From positions 1 to 64,000 of the forward strand of contig NZ_JACDIS010000006.1 of the NCBI RefSeq assembly GCF_013839525.1: DNA of 64,000 bases. Reading direction: 5' to 3'. The translations under genes and the position numbers were made by a program. The notes beneath the pieces were generated by a model that saw nothing but the letters and a program-made list of their open reading frames with translations, ran no database searches and was not told the DNA's origin. Source of the DNA: Chthonobacter rhizosphaerae (GTDB taxonomy: Bacteria; Pseudomonadota; Alphaproteobacteria; Rhizobiales; Pleomorphomonadaceae). Positions 1 through 10,721 of the stretch are shown here, piece by piece (the stretch's first letter is position 1; each line of letters opens with the position of its first letter).

Positions 1-180
1 CACCTCTCCCCGGCCCTCTCCCTCAAGGGGAGAGGGGGTGGGGTGCGTCGATGGGAGGCGTGGTGGTTCACACCTCTCCCCGGCCCTCTCCCTCAAGGGG
101 AGAGGGGGTGGGGTGCGTCGATGAAAGGCGTGGTGGTTCACCCCTCTCCCCGGCCCTCTCCCTCAAGGGGAGAGGGGGGA
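1..180. repeat. 70-bp tandem repeat, 2.5 copies, family A palindrome
   Basis: Copies begin at 1, 71 and 141 (the last is partial). Each holds a short palindrome in which CCCTCTCC faces GGGAGAGG around a CTCAAGG loop, followed by a GGTGGGGTGCGTCGATG spacer. The same palindrome family recurs at 7.7-8.0 kb. It lies just past the dnaE stop on the minus strand and may form hairpins in the dnaE 3' UTR. No gene is seen here. Confidence 0.85.
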
Positions 181-260
181 GCGTTGTGCGGGGGCGGCCG
201 CGGTTGTGCGGAGGCGGCCGCGGTTGTGCAGGGGGGCTGCGGCCGTGATGCCGGCTGTCG

Positions 261-3734
<3,474 letters not shown>

Positions 3735-3882
3735 CCTCCCGTCGGCGCCGATCCGCGCCGTTTCGACCTGTCGGGCCCCGCCACGCGCGGCGGGCCGCCC
3801 GATTCGGCCACTGTGAACCGCCCCCCTTCCCCACTCAATCGTCAGACCTCGCCAGCGCCCCGGTCATCAACAGCCAGGCCCG

Positions 3883-4173
3883 TCAGACGCCCGGATCGCC
3901 GCCGAGCACGAGGGCCAGCATGGTGGCGAACAGGATGAGCGCCCCGAAGGCGGCGACGTCTCGCACCAGGGCGGCCTGGAGGACGCTGGCGGCGATGCGG
4001 CGGTGGGCGGGGACCATGAAGTCGGAGACGGTGAGGATCATGGTCTCGTCCGCCTCGCGCGACCGGATCAGCGGCACCACCGGGGTGCGCCGCTGCTGAC
4101 GGCGGCTGACCGGGCGGGCCGGCATGGAGACGGGGAGCGGATGGGAGATGGTCGCCCGAGCAGTGGCCCGCAT
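3883..4173 (-). CDS. Small single-TM protein with SOS box
   Basis: A 96-aa protein of unknown function. The N-terminal two thirds is basic and Arg-rich; one hydrophobic helix spans about residues 70-92 (FGALILFATMLALVLGG), so it should be anchored in the inner membrane with the basic part in the cytoplasm. The ATG at 4173 has an excellent ribosome site (GGAGG, 7 nt upstream). A LexA box lies 34-48 bp upstream inside the apparent promoter, so DNA damage should induce it. By analogy with known small SOS-induced membrane proteins of alphaproteobacteria (Caulobacter SidA) it could be a division inhibitor, but I see no sequence likeness; that is inference from size, topology and regulation. Confidence 0.65.
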   Translation of the reverse strand: MRATARATISHPLPVSMPARPVSRRQQRRTPVVPLIRSREADETMILTVSDFMVPAHRRIAASVLQAALVRDVAAFGALILFATMLALVLGGDPGV

Positions 4174-4196
4174 GTGATCCTCCGGAACTCGTTATG

Positions 4197-4230
4197 ATTT
4201 TAGTTTGTTCTTATTTTGTTCTCTCGTCAA
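4197..4230 (-). promoter_or_regulatory. Putative promoter of small SOS gene
   Basis: On the minus strand TTGACG (4230-4225) is followed by TAAAAT (4202-4197). The spacing of 22 nt is longer than the usual 17, so the exact -10 hexamer is uncertain. The stretch is AT-rich against a GC-rich background. The rest of the 4174-4512 gap holds only the bmp terminator. Confidence 0.4.
4207..4221 (-). promoter_or_regulatory. LexA (SOS) box GTTC-N7-GTTC
   Basis: The bases GTTCTTATTTTGTTC match exactly the alphaproteobacterial LexA operator GTTC-N7-GTTC. The box sits between a TTGACG (-35-like) and a TAAAAT (-10-like) on the minus strand, so bound LexA would block the polymerase. The only gene it can serve nearby is the small membrane protein starting at 4173, and perhaps dnaE behind it. 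Confidence 0.75.
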
Positions 4231-4445
4231 GCGCTTCGTATCATCCACTTGGGTGATGCATTTTCGGCGTCCGCATGGCCCCGGACGCTGATGTTCGCCA
4301 AGCGTTCTCGGCTTCGGCAAGGCCGGTCCCGCGCACCGTCGCGCCAGGTTGGAGAGATGCGCGGCGACGCTGGGGGCTCGACAAGGGCCGGCGGGTCGGG
4401 CGGGGCTGGACGATGGCGCGGCGGGGCCTGGGGCCGTCTCGCAAC

Positions 4446-4477
4446 GAAAAAGGCCGGCCCTCGGGTGAGGGCCGGCC
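4446..4477 (-). terminator. Rho-independent terminator of the purine operon
   Basis: An 11-bp perfect stem (GGCCGGCCCTC with its complement, 4-nt loop) is followed on the minus strand by a run of five T. It lies 36 bp past the stop of the BMP gene, the last gene of the uraH-xdh-ABC operon. Confidence 0.85.
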
Positions 4478-4512
4478 GCGTCGTCCGGCGGGGTGGAGGC
4501 GCCCTGCCCGGC

Positions 4513-5583
4513 TTACTGGGGCAGCTTGTCGTCCACGCCCTTCACGTACCAGTTCATGCCGAGGAGGTCGCCGTCCGGCACCACCGCGCCGGCCGGGTAG
4601 CGCTCCTTGCCCTCCTGGTCGACGATCGGGCCGGTGAACGGGTGGAAGCTGCCGTCGGCGATCTTGGCCTCGGTCTCTTCGGCGAGCTTCTTGGTGTCGT
4701 CGGCCATGTTGGCGTACTCGGCCATCACGACGGCGCCGTCCTTGATGCCTTCCCAGACGTCCGTGGCGGTCCAGGTGCCGTCGAGGGCGGCCTGTACGCG
4801 CTTGACGTAGTAGGGACCCCAGTCGTCCACGATGGAGGTCATCTGCGCCTTCGGGGCGAACTTGACCATGTCGGACGACTGGCCGAAGCCCTTGAGGCCG
4901 CGCTCCTCGGCGATCTGCAGCGGAGCGGTGGAGTCGGTGTGCTGGACGATGATGTCCGCGCCCTGGTCGAACAGCGCCTTGGCGGCGTCGGCTTCCTTGC
5001 CCGGGTCGAACCAGGTGTTCACCCAGACGATCTTGACCTTGAAGTCCGGGTTCACGGACTGGGCGCCGAGCATGAAGGCGTTGATGCCCATGACGACTTC
5101 CGGGATCGGGAAGGACACGATGTAGCCGGCGAGACCGGCCTTCGACTCCTTCGCGGCGATCTGGCCGAGGATGTAGCGGCCCTCGTAGAAGCGGGCGTTG
5201 TAGATGGCGACGTTGTCGGCCTTCTTGAAGCCGGTGGCGTGCTCGAACTTCACGTCCGGAAACTTCTTGGCGACCTTGATGGTCGGGTCCATGAAGCCGA
5301 AGGAGGTGGTGAAGATCAGCTGGCAGCCTTCGCGGGCGAAGCGCTCGATGGCGCGTTCCGCGTCCGGACCCTCGGCCACGTTCTCCAGGTAGGCGGTCTC
5401 GACCTTGTCGCCGAGTTCCTTCTCCACCTGCAGACGGCCCTGGTCGTGCTGGTAGGAATAGCCGAAGTCGCCGATCGGGCCCACGTAGACCCAGCAGGCC
5501 TTGAACTTGTCCTGGGCGGAGGCGGCGGAGGCGCCGAGCGCGACGGCGAGCGCCGTGCCGGCGAGGAGGAGCATCTTCTTCAT
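4513..5583 (-). CDS. BMP-family ABC transporter substrate-binding protein
   Basis: Periplasmic binding protein of the basic membrane protein (PnrA/BMP) family, which binds purine nucleosides or related bases for an ABC importer. 356 aa, with a Sec signal peptide ending ASAASAQ (about residue 23) and no lipobox cysteine. The start of the mature domain (CWVYVGPIGDFGYSYQHDQG) and ITTSFGFMDPT-like region are typical of BMP proteins. ATG at 5583 with GGGAG upstream. It is the last gene of an operon with two matching permeases, a double ATPase and xanthine dehydrogenase genes, so purine bases or nucleosides are the likely cargo. Confidence 0.92.
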   Translation of the reverse strand: MKKMLLLAGTALAVALGASAASAQDKFKACWVYVGPIGDFGYSYQHDQGRLQVEKELGDKVETAYLENVAEGPDAERAIERFAREGCQLIFTTSFGFMDPTIKVAKKFPDVKFEHATGFKKADNVAIYNARFYEGRYILGQIAAKESKAGLAGYIVSFPIPEVVMGINAFMLGAQSVNPDFKVKIVWVNTWFDPGKEADAAKALFDQGADIIVQHTDSTAPLQIAEERGLKGFGQSSDMVKFAPKAQMTSIVDDWGPYYVKRVQAALDGTWTATDVWEGIKDGAVVMAEYANMADDTKKLAEETEAKIADGSFHPFTGPIVDQEGKERYPAGAVVPDGDLLGMNWYVKGVDDKLPQ

Positions 5584-5700
5584 TCTGGTGTCTCCCTGGA
5601 AGGGGTCGTCAGCGGCCTGTCATAGGCGGGCGGAAGCGGGCCGTTTCGCCTCCGCCGGTTCGGCCGGCGCGCCGATGGGCGCGCCGATGCCGGTCCGGGG

Positions 5701-6615
5701 TCACCGGTCCGGCACGAAGGGGGTCCCGAGGCATGCGGGCGTGTTGAAGCGCGTGGTGCGGCGGTTGCCCGAGATGAGCACCAGCACGATCACCGTGGCG
5801 AGATAGGGCAGCATGGACATGAACTGCGCCGGCACGCCGAGGCCGAGCGGCTGGGCATGGAGCTGCAGGATCGTGACCGCGCCGAACAGGTAGGCGCCGA
5901 CCACGAGGCGGCTCGGCAGCCAGGACGAGAAGACCACGAGGGCGAGCGCGATCCAGCCGCGGCCGGCGGTCATGGTCTCCACCCAGAGCGGCGTGTAGGC
6001 GAGCGACAGGTAGGCGCCGCCGAGGCCGGCGCAGGCGCCGCCGAAGAGGACCGCGAGGTAGCGCACCCTCACGACCGAGTATCCGAGCGCGTGGGCCGAA
6101 CCGTGGTTGTCGCCCACGGCCCGGAGCACGAGGCCGGCGCGGGTGCGGAACAGGAACCAGGAGACGCCGAGGACGAGCGCGAAGGAGACGTAGACCAGGA
6201 TGTCCTGGCCGAACAGGATGCGCCCGACGACGGGCAGGTCCGTGAGGCCGGGGATGAAGAGGGCCGGGAGCTTCAGGCCCGGCGTGCCGACGAAGCCCTC
6301 GCCGAGGAGGCCGGCGAGGCCGAGGCCGAACAGGGTGAGCGCGAGGCCCGACGCCACCTGGTTTGCGACGAGCGTCTGCGTCACGAAGGCGAACACGAGG
6401 CTGACCGCCATGCCGGCGAGCGCGCCGGCCACGATGCCGGCGAAGGGCGTGCCGAAGGTGAGCGAGGCGGCGAACCCGGACACAGCGCCCATGGCCATCA
6501 TCCCCTCGACGCCGAGGTTGAGGACGCCGGAACGTTCCACCACCAGTTCGCCGATGGCGGCGAGGAGGAGCGGCGTCGCGGCGGTGATCACGGTGAGGAT
6601 GATGGCCTCAAGCAC
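5701..6615 (-). CDS. ABC transporter permease (second, NupQ-like)
   Basis: Inner-membrane permease of the branched-chain/nucleoside type (BPD_transp_2), partner of the permease just upstream. About 304 aa with 8-9 hydrophobic segments; the ERSGVLNLGVEGMMAMGA segment is characteristic of the second permease of BMP-type nucleoside importers. I chose the GTG at 6615, which overlaps the end of the upstream permease by 8 bp and begins at the first hydrophobic helix; the open frame runs further 5' but that part reads as the other gene's shadow. Confidence 0.93.
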   Translation of the reverse strand: MLEAIILTVITAATPLLLAAIGELVVERSGVLNLGVEGMMAMGAVSGFAASLTFGTPFAGIVAGALAGMAVSLVFAFVTQTLVANQVASGLALTLFGLGLAGLLGEGFVGTPGLKLPALFIPGLTDLPVVGRILFGQDILVYVSFALVLGVSWFLFRTRAGLVLRAVGDNHGSAHALGYSVVRVRYLAVLFGGACAGLGGAYLSLAYTPLWVETMTAGRGWIALALVVFSSWLPSRLVVGAYLFGAVTILQLHAQPLGLGVPAQFMSMLPYLATVIVLVLISGNRRTTRFNTPACLGTPFVPDR

Positions 6616-7696
6616 GGGCGGGCTCCTTCGGCGCGCGGCCGACCAGACGGACGCGGTAGAGGATGAGCGTGTCGCAGGCAAGCACGAAGAAGAGCAGCAT
6701 GCCCTGCACCACCGTCGCCACCTTGGAGGACATCTGCAGGGTGGTCTGGATCGCCTCGCCGCCGAGGTAGGAGAGCGCGATGACGAGGCCGGCGATCAGG
6801 ATGCCGATGGGGTTCAGCCGGCCGAGGAAGGCCACGATGATGGCCGTGAAGCCGTAGCCGGGCGAGATGGCCGGCTGCAGCTTGCCGATCTCCGACGCCA
6901 CCGTGAGGATGCCGGCGACGCCGGCGAGCGCGCCGGAGACCATGAAGGCGAAGAGCGTCATCCTCTCGGCGGAGAAGCCCGCGAAGGCACCGGCCCGCGG
7001 GCTCTGGCCGAGGACGCGGATCTCGAAGCCCTTCAGGGTGCGGCCGAGGGTGACGGCGAGCACGACCACGAGGATGAGGGCGAGGAAGGCGGAGAGGTTG
7101 AGGTAGAGCGGCCCGATCGGGAAGGTGGCCGGGACGGCCGCCTCGTTGAAGTCGATGGTGATCGGGAAGTTGTAGCCCTGCGGGTCGCGCCACGGGCCGC
7201 GCACCAGCCAGTCGAGGAAGAGGCCGGACACGTAGACGAGCATCAGCGAGGTGAGGATCTCGTTGGTGCCGAAGCGGGTCTTCAGGAGGGCCGGAACGGC
7301 CGCGTAGAGGGCCCCGCCGAGCGCGCCGAGGAGGATCATCAGCGGCAGGGTGGCGGGGGAGACGAACTCCGGCAGGAGGACCGGCAGGATGGAGCCGGTG
7401 ATGGCCCCGACGGTGAGCTGGCCCTCCGCGCCGATGTTCCAGTTGTTGGAGAGGTAGCAGACCGACAGTCCGAGGGCGATGATGACGAGCGGCGTCGCCT
7501 TCACGATCAGCTGCTCGATCGACCAGGGCGAGAGCAGCGGCTCGACGAAGAAGTGGTAGACGCCGGCGGCCGGGTCCTTGCCCTGGAGCGCGAACACGAC
7601 GGCGGCGAACAGGACGGTGAGGCCGACGGCGAGCACCGGCGAGACCACCATCATGACGCGGCTGACCTCTGGCCGCTTGACGAGTTCTAGGCGCAT
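6608..7696 (-). CDS. ABC transporter permease (first, NupP-like)
   Basis: Inner-membrane permease of the BMP-type nucleoside/purine importer. About 362 aa from the ATG at 7696. It contains LGLSVCYLSNNWNIGAEGQ, the hallmark of this permease family, and about 8-10 TM helices. The frame is open for another 70 codons upstream, but those codons are family A repeat sequence (Arg/Pro/His-rich), so the repeat has been read through rather than being protein. The gap of 385 bp to the ATPase gene upstream is filled with repeats. Confidence 0.93.
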   Translation of the reverse strand: MRLELVKRPEVSRVMMVVSPVLAVGLTVLFAAVVFALQGKDPAAGVYHFFVEPLLSPWSIEQLIVKATPLVIIALGLSVCYLSNNWNIGAEGQLTVGAITGSILPVLLPEFVSPATLPLMILLGALGGALYAAVPALLKTRFGTNEILTSLMLVYVSGLFLDWLVRGPWRDPQGYNFPITIDFNEAAVPATFPIGPLYLNLSAFLALILVVVLAVTLGRTLKGFEIRVLGQSPRAGAFAGFSAERMTLFAFMVSGALAGVAGILTVASEIGKLQPAISPGYGFTAIIVAFLGRLNPIGILIAGLVIALSYLGGEAIQTTLQMSSKVATVVQGMLLFFVLACDTLILYRVRLVGRAPKEPARA

Positions 7697-7744
7697 GGGC
7701 GGGCGTCCGGGCGGGGGTGATCTGGGCGGTGGGATTTCGATCGG

Positions 7745-8042
7745 GCGGCGGTGGCACCCCCCTCTCCGGCTCTCCCCCTCAAGGGGGGAGAGGGTTCGGT
7801 GGTGGGTGGGGTGGAGGTGGCGCCTCTTTCTCGGGCTCTCTCCCACAAGGGGAGACAGAATTTGGTTGGGATGGAGGTGGCACCCCTCTCTCCCACTCTC
7901 TCCCACAAGGGGAGAGAGGGCCGGTTGGCGGATGTGAGTTCTGCCGTCCCGAACCGGCCACAGGCGGTCCGGCGCTTCACGACTGAGCCGCTGACGGGAC
8001 CCTCTCTCCCCTTGTGGGAGAGAGCCGGAGAGAGGGGTGTCG
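7745..8042. repeat. Family A palindromic repeats, four copies
   Basis: The 385-bp gap between the ATPase and first permease holds three direct copies (near 7757, 7825 and 7884) of a CTCTCCCAC-AAGGGGAGAG type palindrome spaced about 60-70 bp with GGTGGAGGTGGC linkers, plus one inverted copy at about 8000-8040. They belong to the family at 1-180. They lie inside an operon, so RNA processing or stabilisation by hairpins is possible. No gene is seen in 7697-8081. Confidence 0.85.
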
Positions 8043-8081
8043 GCGAAGACGCCTGGCGTTGCTCGCCTCGACAGATCCCCA

Positions 8082-9656
8082 TCACCGCTTCTCCGCCCCG
8101 CCGGCCATCAGAAGGCCGATCTCCTCGCGGGTCATGGCGTCGGCGTCCTTCGGGGGGCTGAGGTGGCCTCGGGAGATGACGGCGATGCGGTCGGCGATCT
8201 CGAAGATCTCGTCCAGGTCCTGGCTGATGACGAGGACGGCGGAGCCGGCGCGGGCGAGGTCGATGAGGGCCTGGCGGATGACGGCGGCGGCGCCGGCGTC
8301 GACGCCCCAGGTGGGCTGGGCGACGACCAGGATGCCGGGGGTGCGGTCCACCTCGCGGCCGACCACGAACTTCTGCAGGTTGCCGCCGGAAAGCGACCGG
8401 GCCTCCGGGTCGGCGGGGCCCTTGCGGACATCGAAGCGCTGGGTGACGGCCTCCACGATGCGGCCGGCGAGGCCGAAGCGCGTGAAACCGCGGGCGGCGA
8501 TGCCCTCGCCGGTGCCGTGGCGGGTGAGAACGACGTTCTCCGACAGCTTGAGGCTGGGCACGGCGCCGTGGCCGAGCCGCTCCTCCGGCACGAAGGCGGC
8601 GCCGAGCCGGCGGCGGCCGTTGACGCCGAGGTGGCCGACCGGCTTGCCGTCGATCACCACGGCCTCGGCGCGGCCGGGACGCTCGCCGGAGATGGCGTCG
8701 AAGAGCTCGCCCTGGCCGTTGCCGGCGACGCCCGCGATGGCGACGATCTCGCCGGCGGAGACGGCGAGGTCGATGGCGCGGAGCGGCACGCCGAAGGCCC
8801 CGAGGGCCGGCATGTCGAGGCCGGAGAGGACGAGGCGCGGCGCGCCGGGCGTGCCCCTGGTGCGGTTGACCGCGTCCACCGCTGTGCCGACCATCAGGCG
8901 CGCGAGGGTCCCGACCGTCTCCGCCGTCGGATCGGTCTCGGCCACCACCTTGGCGCGGCGCATGATGGTGGCGTGATGGCAGATGGCGCGCACCTCCTCC
9001 AGCCGGTGGGAGATGTAGAGGATGGCGCAGCCTTCCGAGGCGAGGCGCTTCAGCGTCTCGAACAGCTGGTCCGCCTCCTGGGGCGTCAGCACGGACGTGG
9101 GCTCGTCCATGATGATGAGCTGCGGGTTCTGGAGAAGGCAGCGGACGATCTCGACCCGCTGGCGCTCGCCGACGGAGAGGTCGGCGATGCGCGACGCGGG
9201 ATCGAGCGGCAGGCCGTAGTCGCGGGAGACGCGGGCGATGGTGGCGGAGAGATCGCGCGTGTCGGTGCCCTTCGGCAGGGCGAGCGCGATGTTCTCGGCG
9301 ACCGTGAGCGCCTCGAACAGCGAGAAGTGCTGGAACACCATGCCGATGCCGAGCGCCCGCGCCTCGGCCGGCGAGGCGATCACCACCGGCTGGCCCTTCC
9401 ACAGGATCTCGCCGGCGTTCGGCTGCAGGGCGCCGTAGAGGATCTTCACCAGGGTTGACTTGCCGGCGCCGTTCTCGCCGAGGAGGGCGTGGATCTCCCC
9501 CGGCATGACCCGGAGGCTGACGTCGTCGTTGGCCGTGGTGGCGCCGAAGCGCTTGACGATGTGCCGGGCGTCGAGAAGCGGCACGCCGCCCCCGTCCCCT
9601 CTCCCGCCGCGCGGGCGCGCGGGCGTCGGTCCCGGTTGCGTGCTCGTCGCCGTCAT
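8082..9656 (-). CDS. ABC transporter ATP-binding protein, double domain (NupO-like)
   Basis: Energises the BMP-type purine/nucleoside importer. Two ATPase domains in one chain, about 524 aa. Domain 1 has Walker A GENGAGKST, signature LSVGERQRVEI, Walker B LIIMDEPTSVL. Domain 2 has a degenerate Walker A (GVAGNGQGEL) and a normal signature LSGGNLQKF, as usual in this family. ATG at 9656 is preferred over an in-frame GTG at 9671. It starts 37 bp after the xdhC stop, so it is in the same operon as xanthine dehydrogenase. Confidence 0.93.
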   Translation of the reverse strand: MTATSTQPGPTPARPRGGRGDGGGVPLLDARHIVKRFGATTANDDVSLRVMPGEIHALLGENGAGKSTLVKILYGALQPNAGEILWKGQPVVIASPAEARALGIGMVFQHFSLFEALTVAENIALALPKGTDTRDLSATIARVSRDYGLPLDPASRIADLSVGERQRVEIVRCLLQNPQLIIMDEPTSVLTPQEADQLFETLKRLASEGCAILYISHRLEEVRAICHHATIMRRAKVVAETDPTAETVGTLARLMVGTAVDAVNRTRGTPGAPRLVLSGLDMPALGAFGVPLRAIDLAVSAGEIVAIAGVAGNGQGELFDAISGERPGRAEAVVIDGKPVGHLGVNGRRRLGAAFVPEERLGHGAVPSLKLSENVVLTRHGTGEGIAARGFTRFGLAGRIVEAVTQRFDVRKGPADPEARSLSGGNLQKFVVGREVDRTPGILVVAQPTWGVDAGAAAVIRQALIDLARAGSAVLVISQDLDEIFEIADRIAVISRGHLSPPKDADAMTREEIGLLMAGGAEKR

Positions 9657-9693
9657 GGTCTCGCCGTCCACCCTCGTTTCGCTCCCTCGACGC

Positions 9694-10683
9694 TCATGGC
9701 ACAGCCTGGATCAGCGGCTCGCCCGGATGGCGGCGCGCCCGCACGGCTTCGTCCTCGATCAGCAGTTCGGCCGCAACCGCCGCGGCGATCAGCGCGGGCT
9801 CCTTGGACGTGATCCCCGACACGCCGATGGGGCAGCGGAAGGCCCTCGCCTCGGCCGCCGGCAGCCCGAGCGCCTGCAGCCGGCTCTCGAACCGGGCGCG
9901 CTTGGTGGCGCTGCCGATGAGGCCGAGGAAGGCGTGGCGCCGGGCCCTCAGCGCCGCGTGCATGATGGCGAGGTCGACGCCGTGGTCGTGGGTCATGACG
10001 AGCGCGAAGGCGCCCTCCTCCATGGCGGCGGCGACGACCTCCGGCCGGTCGGTGACGACCGGCTCGGCGGTGCGCGGCATGGCGGCGGGAAACATGTCGG
10101 CGCGCTCGTCCACCCAGAGGACCCGGAACGGCAGGGGCGCGAGGGCGAGGACCACGGCGCGGCCCACGTGGCCGGCGCCGAACAGGTAGACCGGCCGGCG
10201 GCGCTCGCCGAACACCTCGTGGAGGGTGCCGTCGTCGGCGAGGCGGGCGGTGGGCGACGCGGGGCCGTGGCCGACGATGGCGCGGCGGACGCCCTGCCCT
10301 TCCGTGAAGCGCGCGGCGGTGACGAGGCCGCCCGCGGCCTCGCCGGCGGAAAGCGCCTCGATCTCCGGCCGATGGGCGGCGGTGATGGCCTCGATGGCGA
10401 GGGTCACGTGGCCGCCGCAGCACTGGCCGAGCGCCGGGCCGAGCGCGAATCGGCGGAGGATGGCGGTGTCGCGCCCGGCGGACGCAAGGGCGCGGGCGGC
10501 GTCGACGGCCTCGAGCTCCAGGCGGCCGCCCCCGATGGTGCCGGAGATGGCGCCGGCGGCGGTGACGACCATGCGGGCGCCCGCCTCCCGCGGCGTCGAC
10601 CCGCGCGCGCCGACTACCGTGACGAGCGCCACGGCGGGTTCGGCGGCAAGGACCTTCGCGAGGGTGGCGAAGACGGCGGACAC
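9694..10683 (-). CDS. xdhC: Xanthine dehydrogenase accessory protein XdhC
   Basis: Binds molybdenum cofactor and helps insert its sulfurated form into xanthine dehydrogenase. 329 aa from a GTG at 10683 (VSAVFATLAKVLAAEPAVAL). N-terminal XdhC/CoxI domain with GARGSTPREAGARM and GQCCGGHV; C-terminal Rossmann-like domain with YLFGAGHVGRAVV and SATKRARFESRL. The frame stays open far upstream through xdhB, but that part is antisense-frame noise. It follows xdhB by 38 bp. Confidence 0.94.
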   Translation of the reverse strand: MSAVFATLAKVLAAEPAVALVTVVGARGSTPREAGARMVVTAAGAISGTIGGGRLELEAVDAARALASAGRDTAILRRFALGPALGQCCGGHVTLAIEAITAAHRPEIEALSAGEAAGGLVTAARFTEGQGVRRAIVGHGPASPTARLADDGTLHEVFGERRRPVYLFGAGHVGRAVVLALAPLPFRVLWVDERADMFPAAMPRTAEPVVTDRPEVVAAAMEEGAFALVMTHDHGVDLAIMHAALRARRHAFLGLIGSATKRARFESRLQALGLPAAEARAFRCPIGVSGITSKEPALIAAAVAAELLIEDEAVRARRHPGEPLIQAVP

Positions 10684-10721
10684 GGGTACGGCTCGCTTTC
10701 TTACCGGGGGACGGGGCCTGG

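Noticed and set aside
1-180. Possible CRISPR array
   Set aside because: The repeats are 70-bp tandem units without unique spacers and match a dispersed palindrome family.
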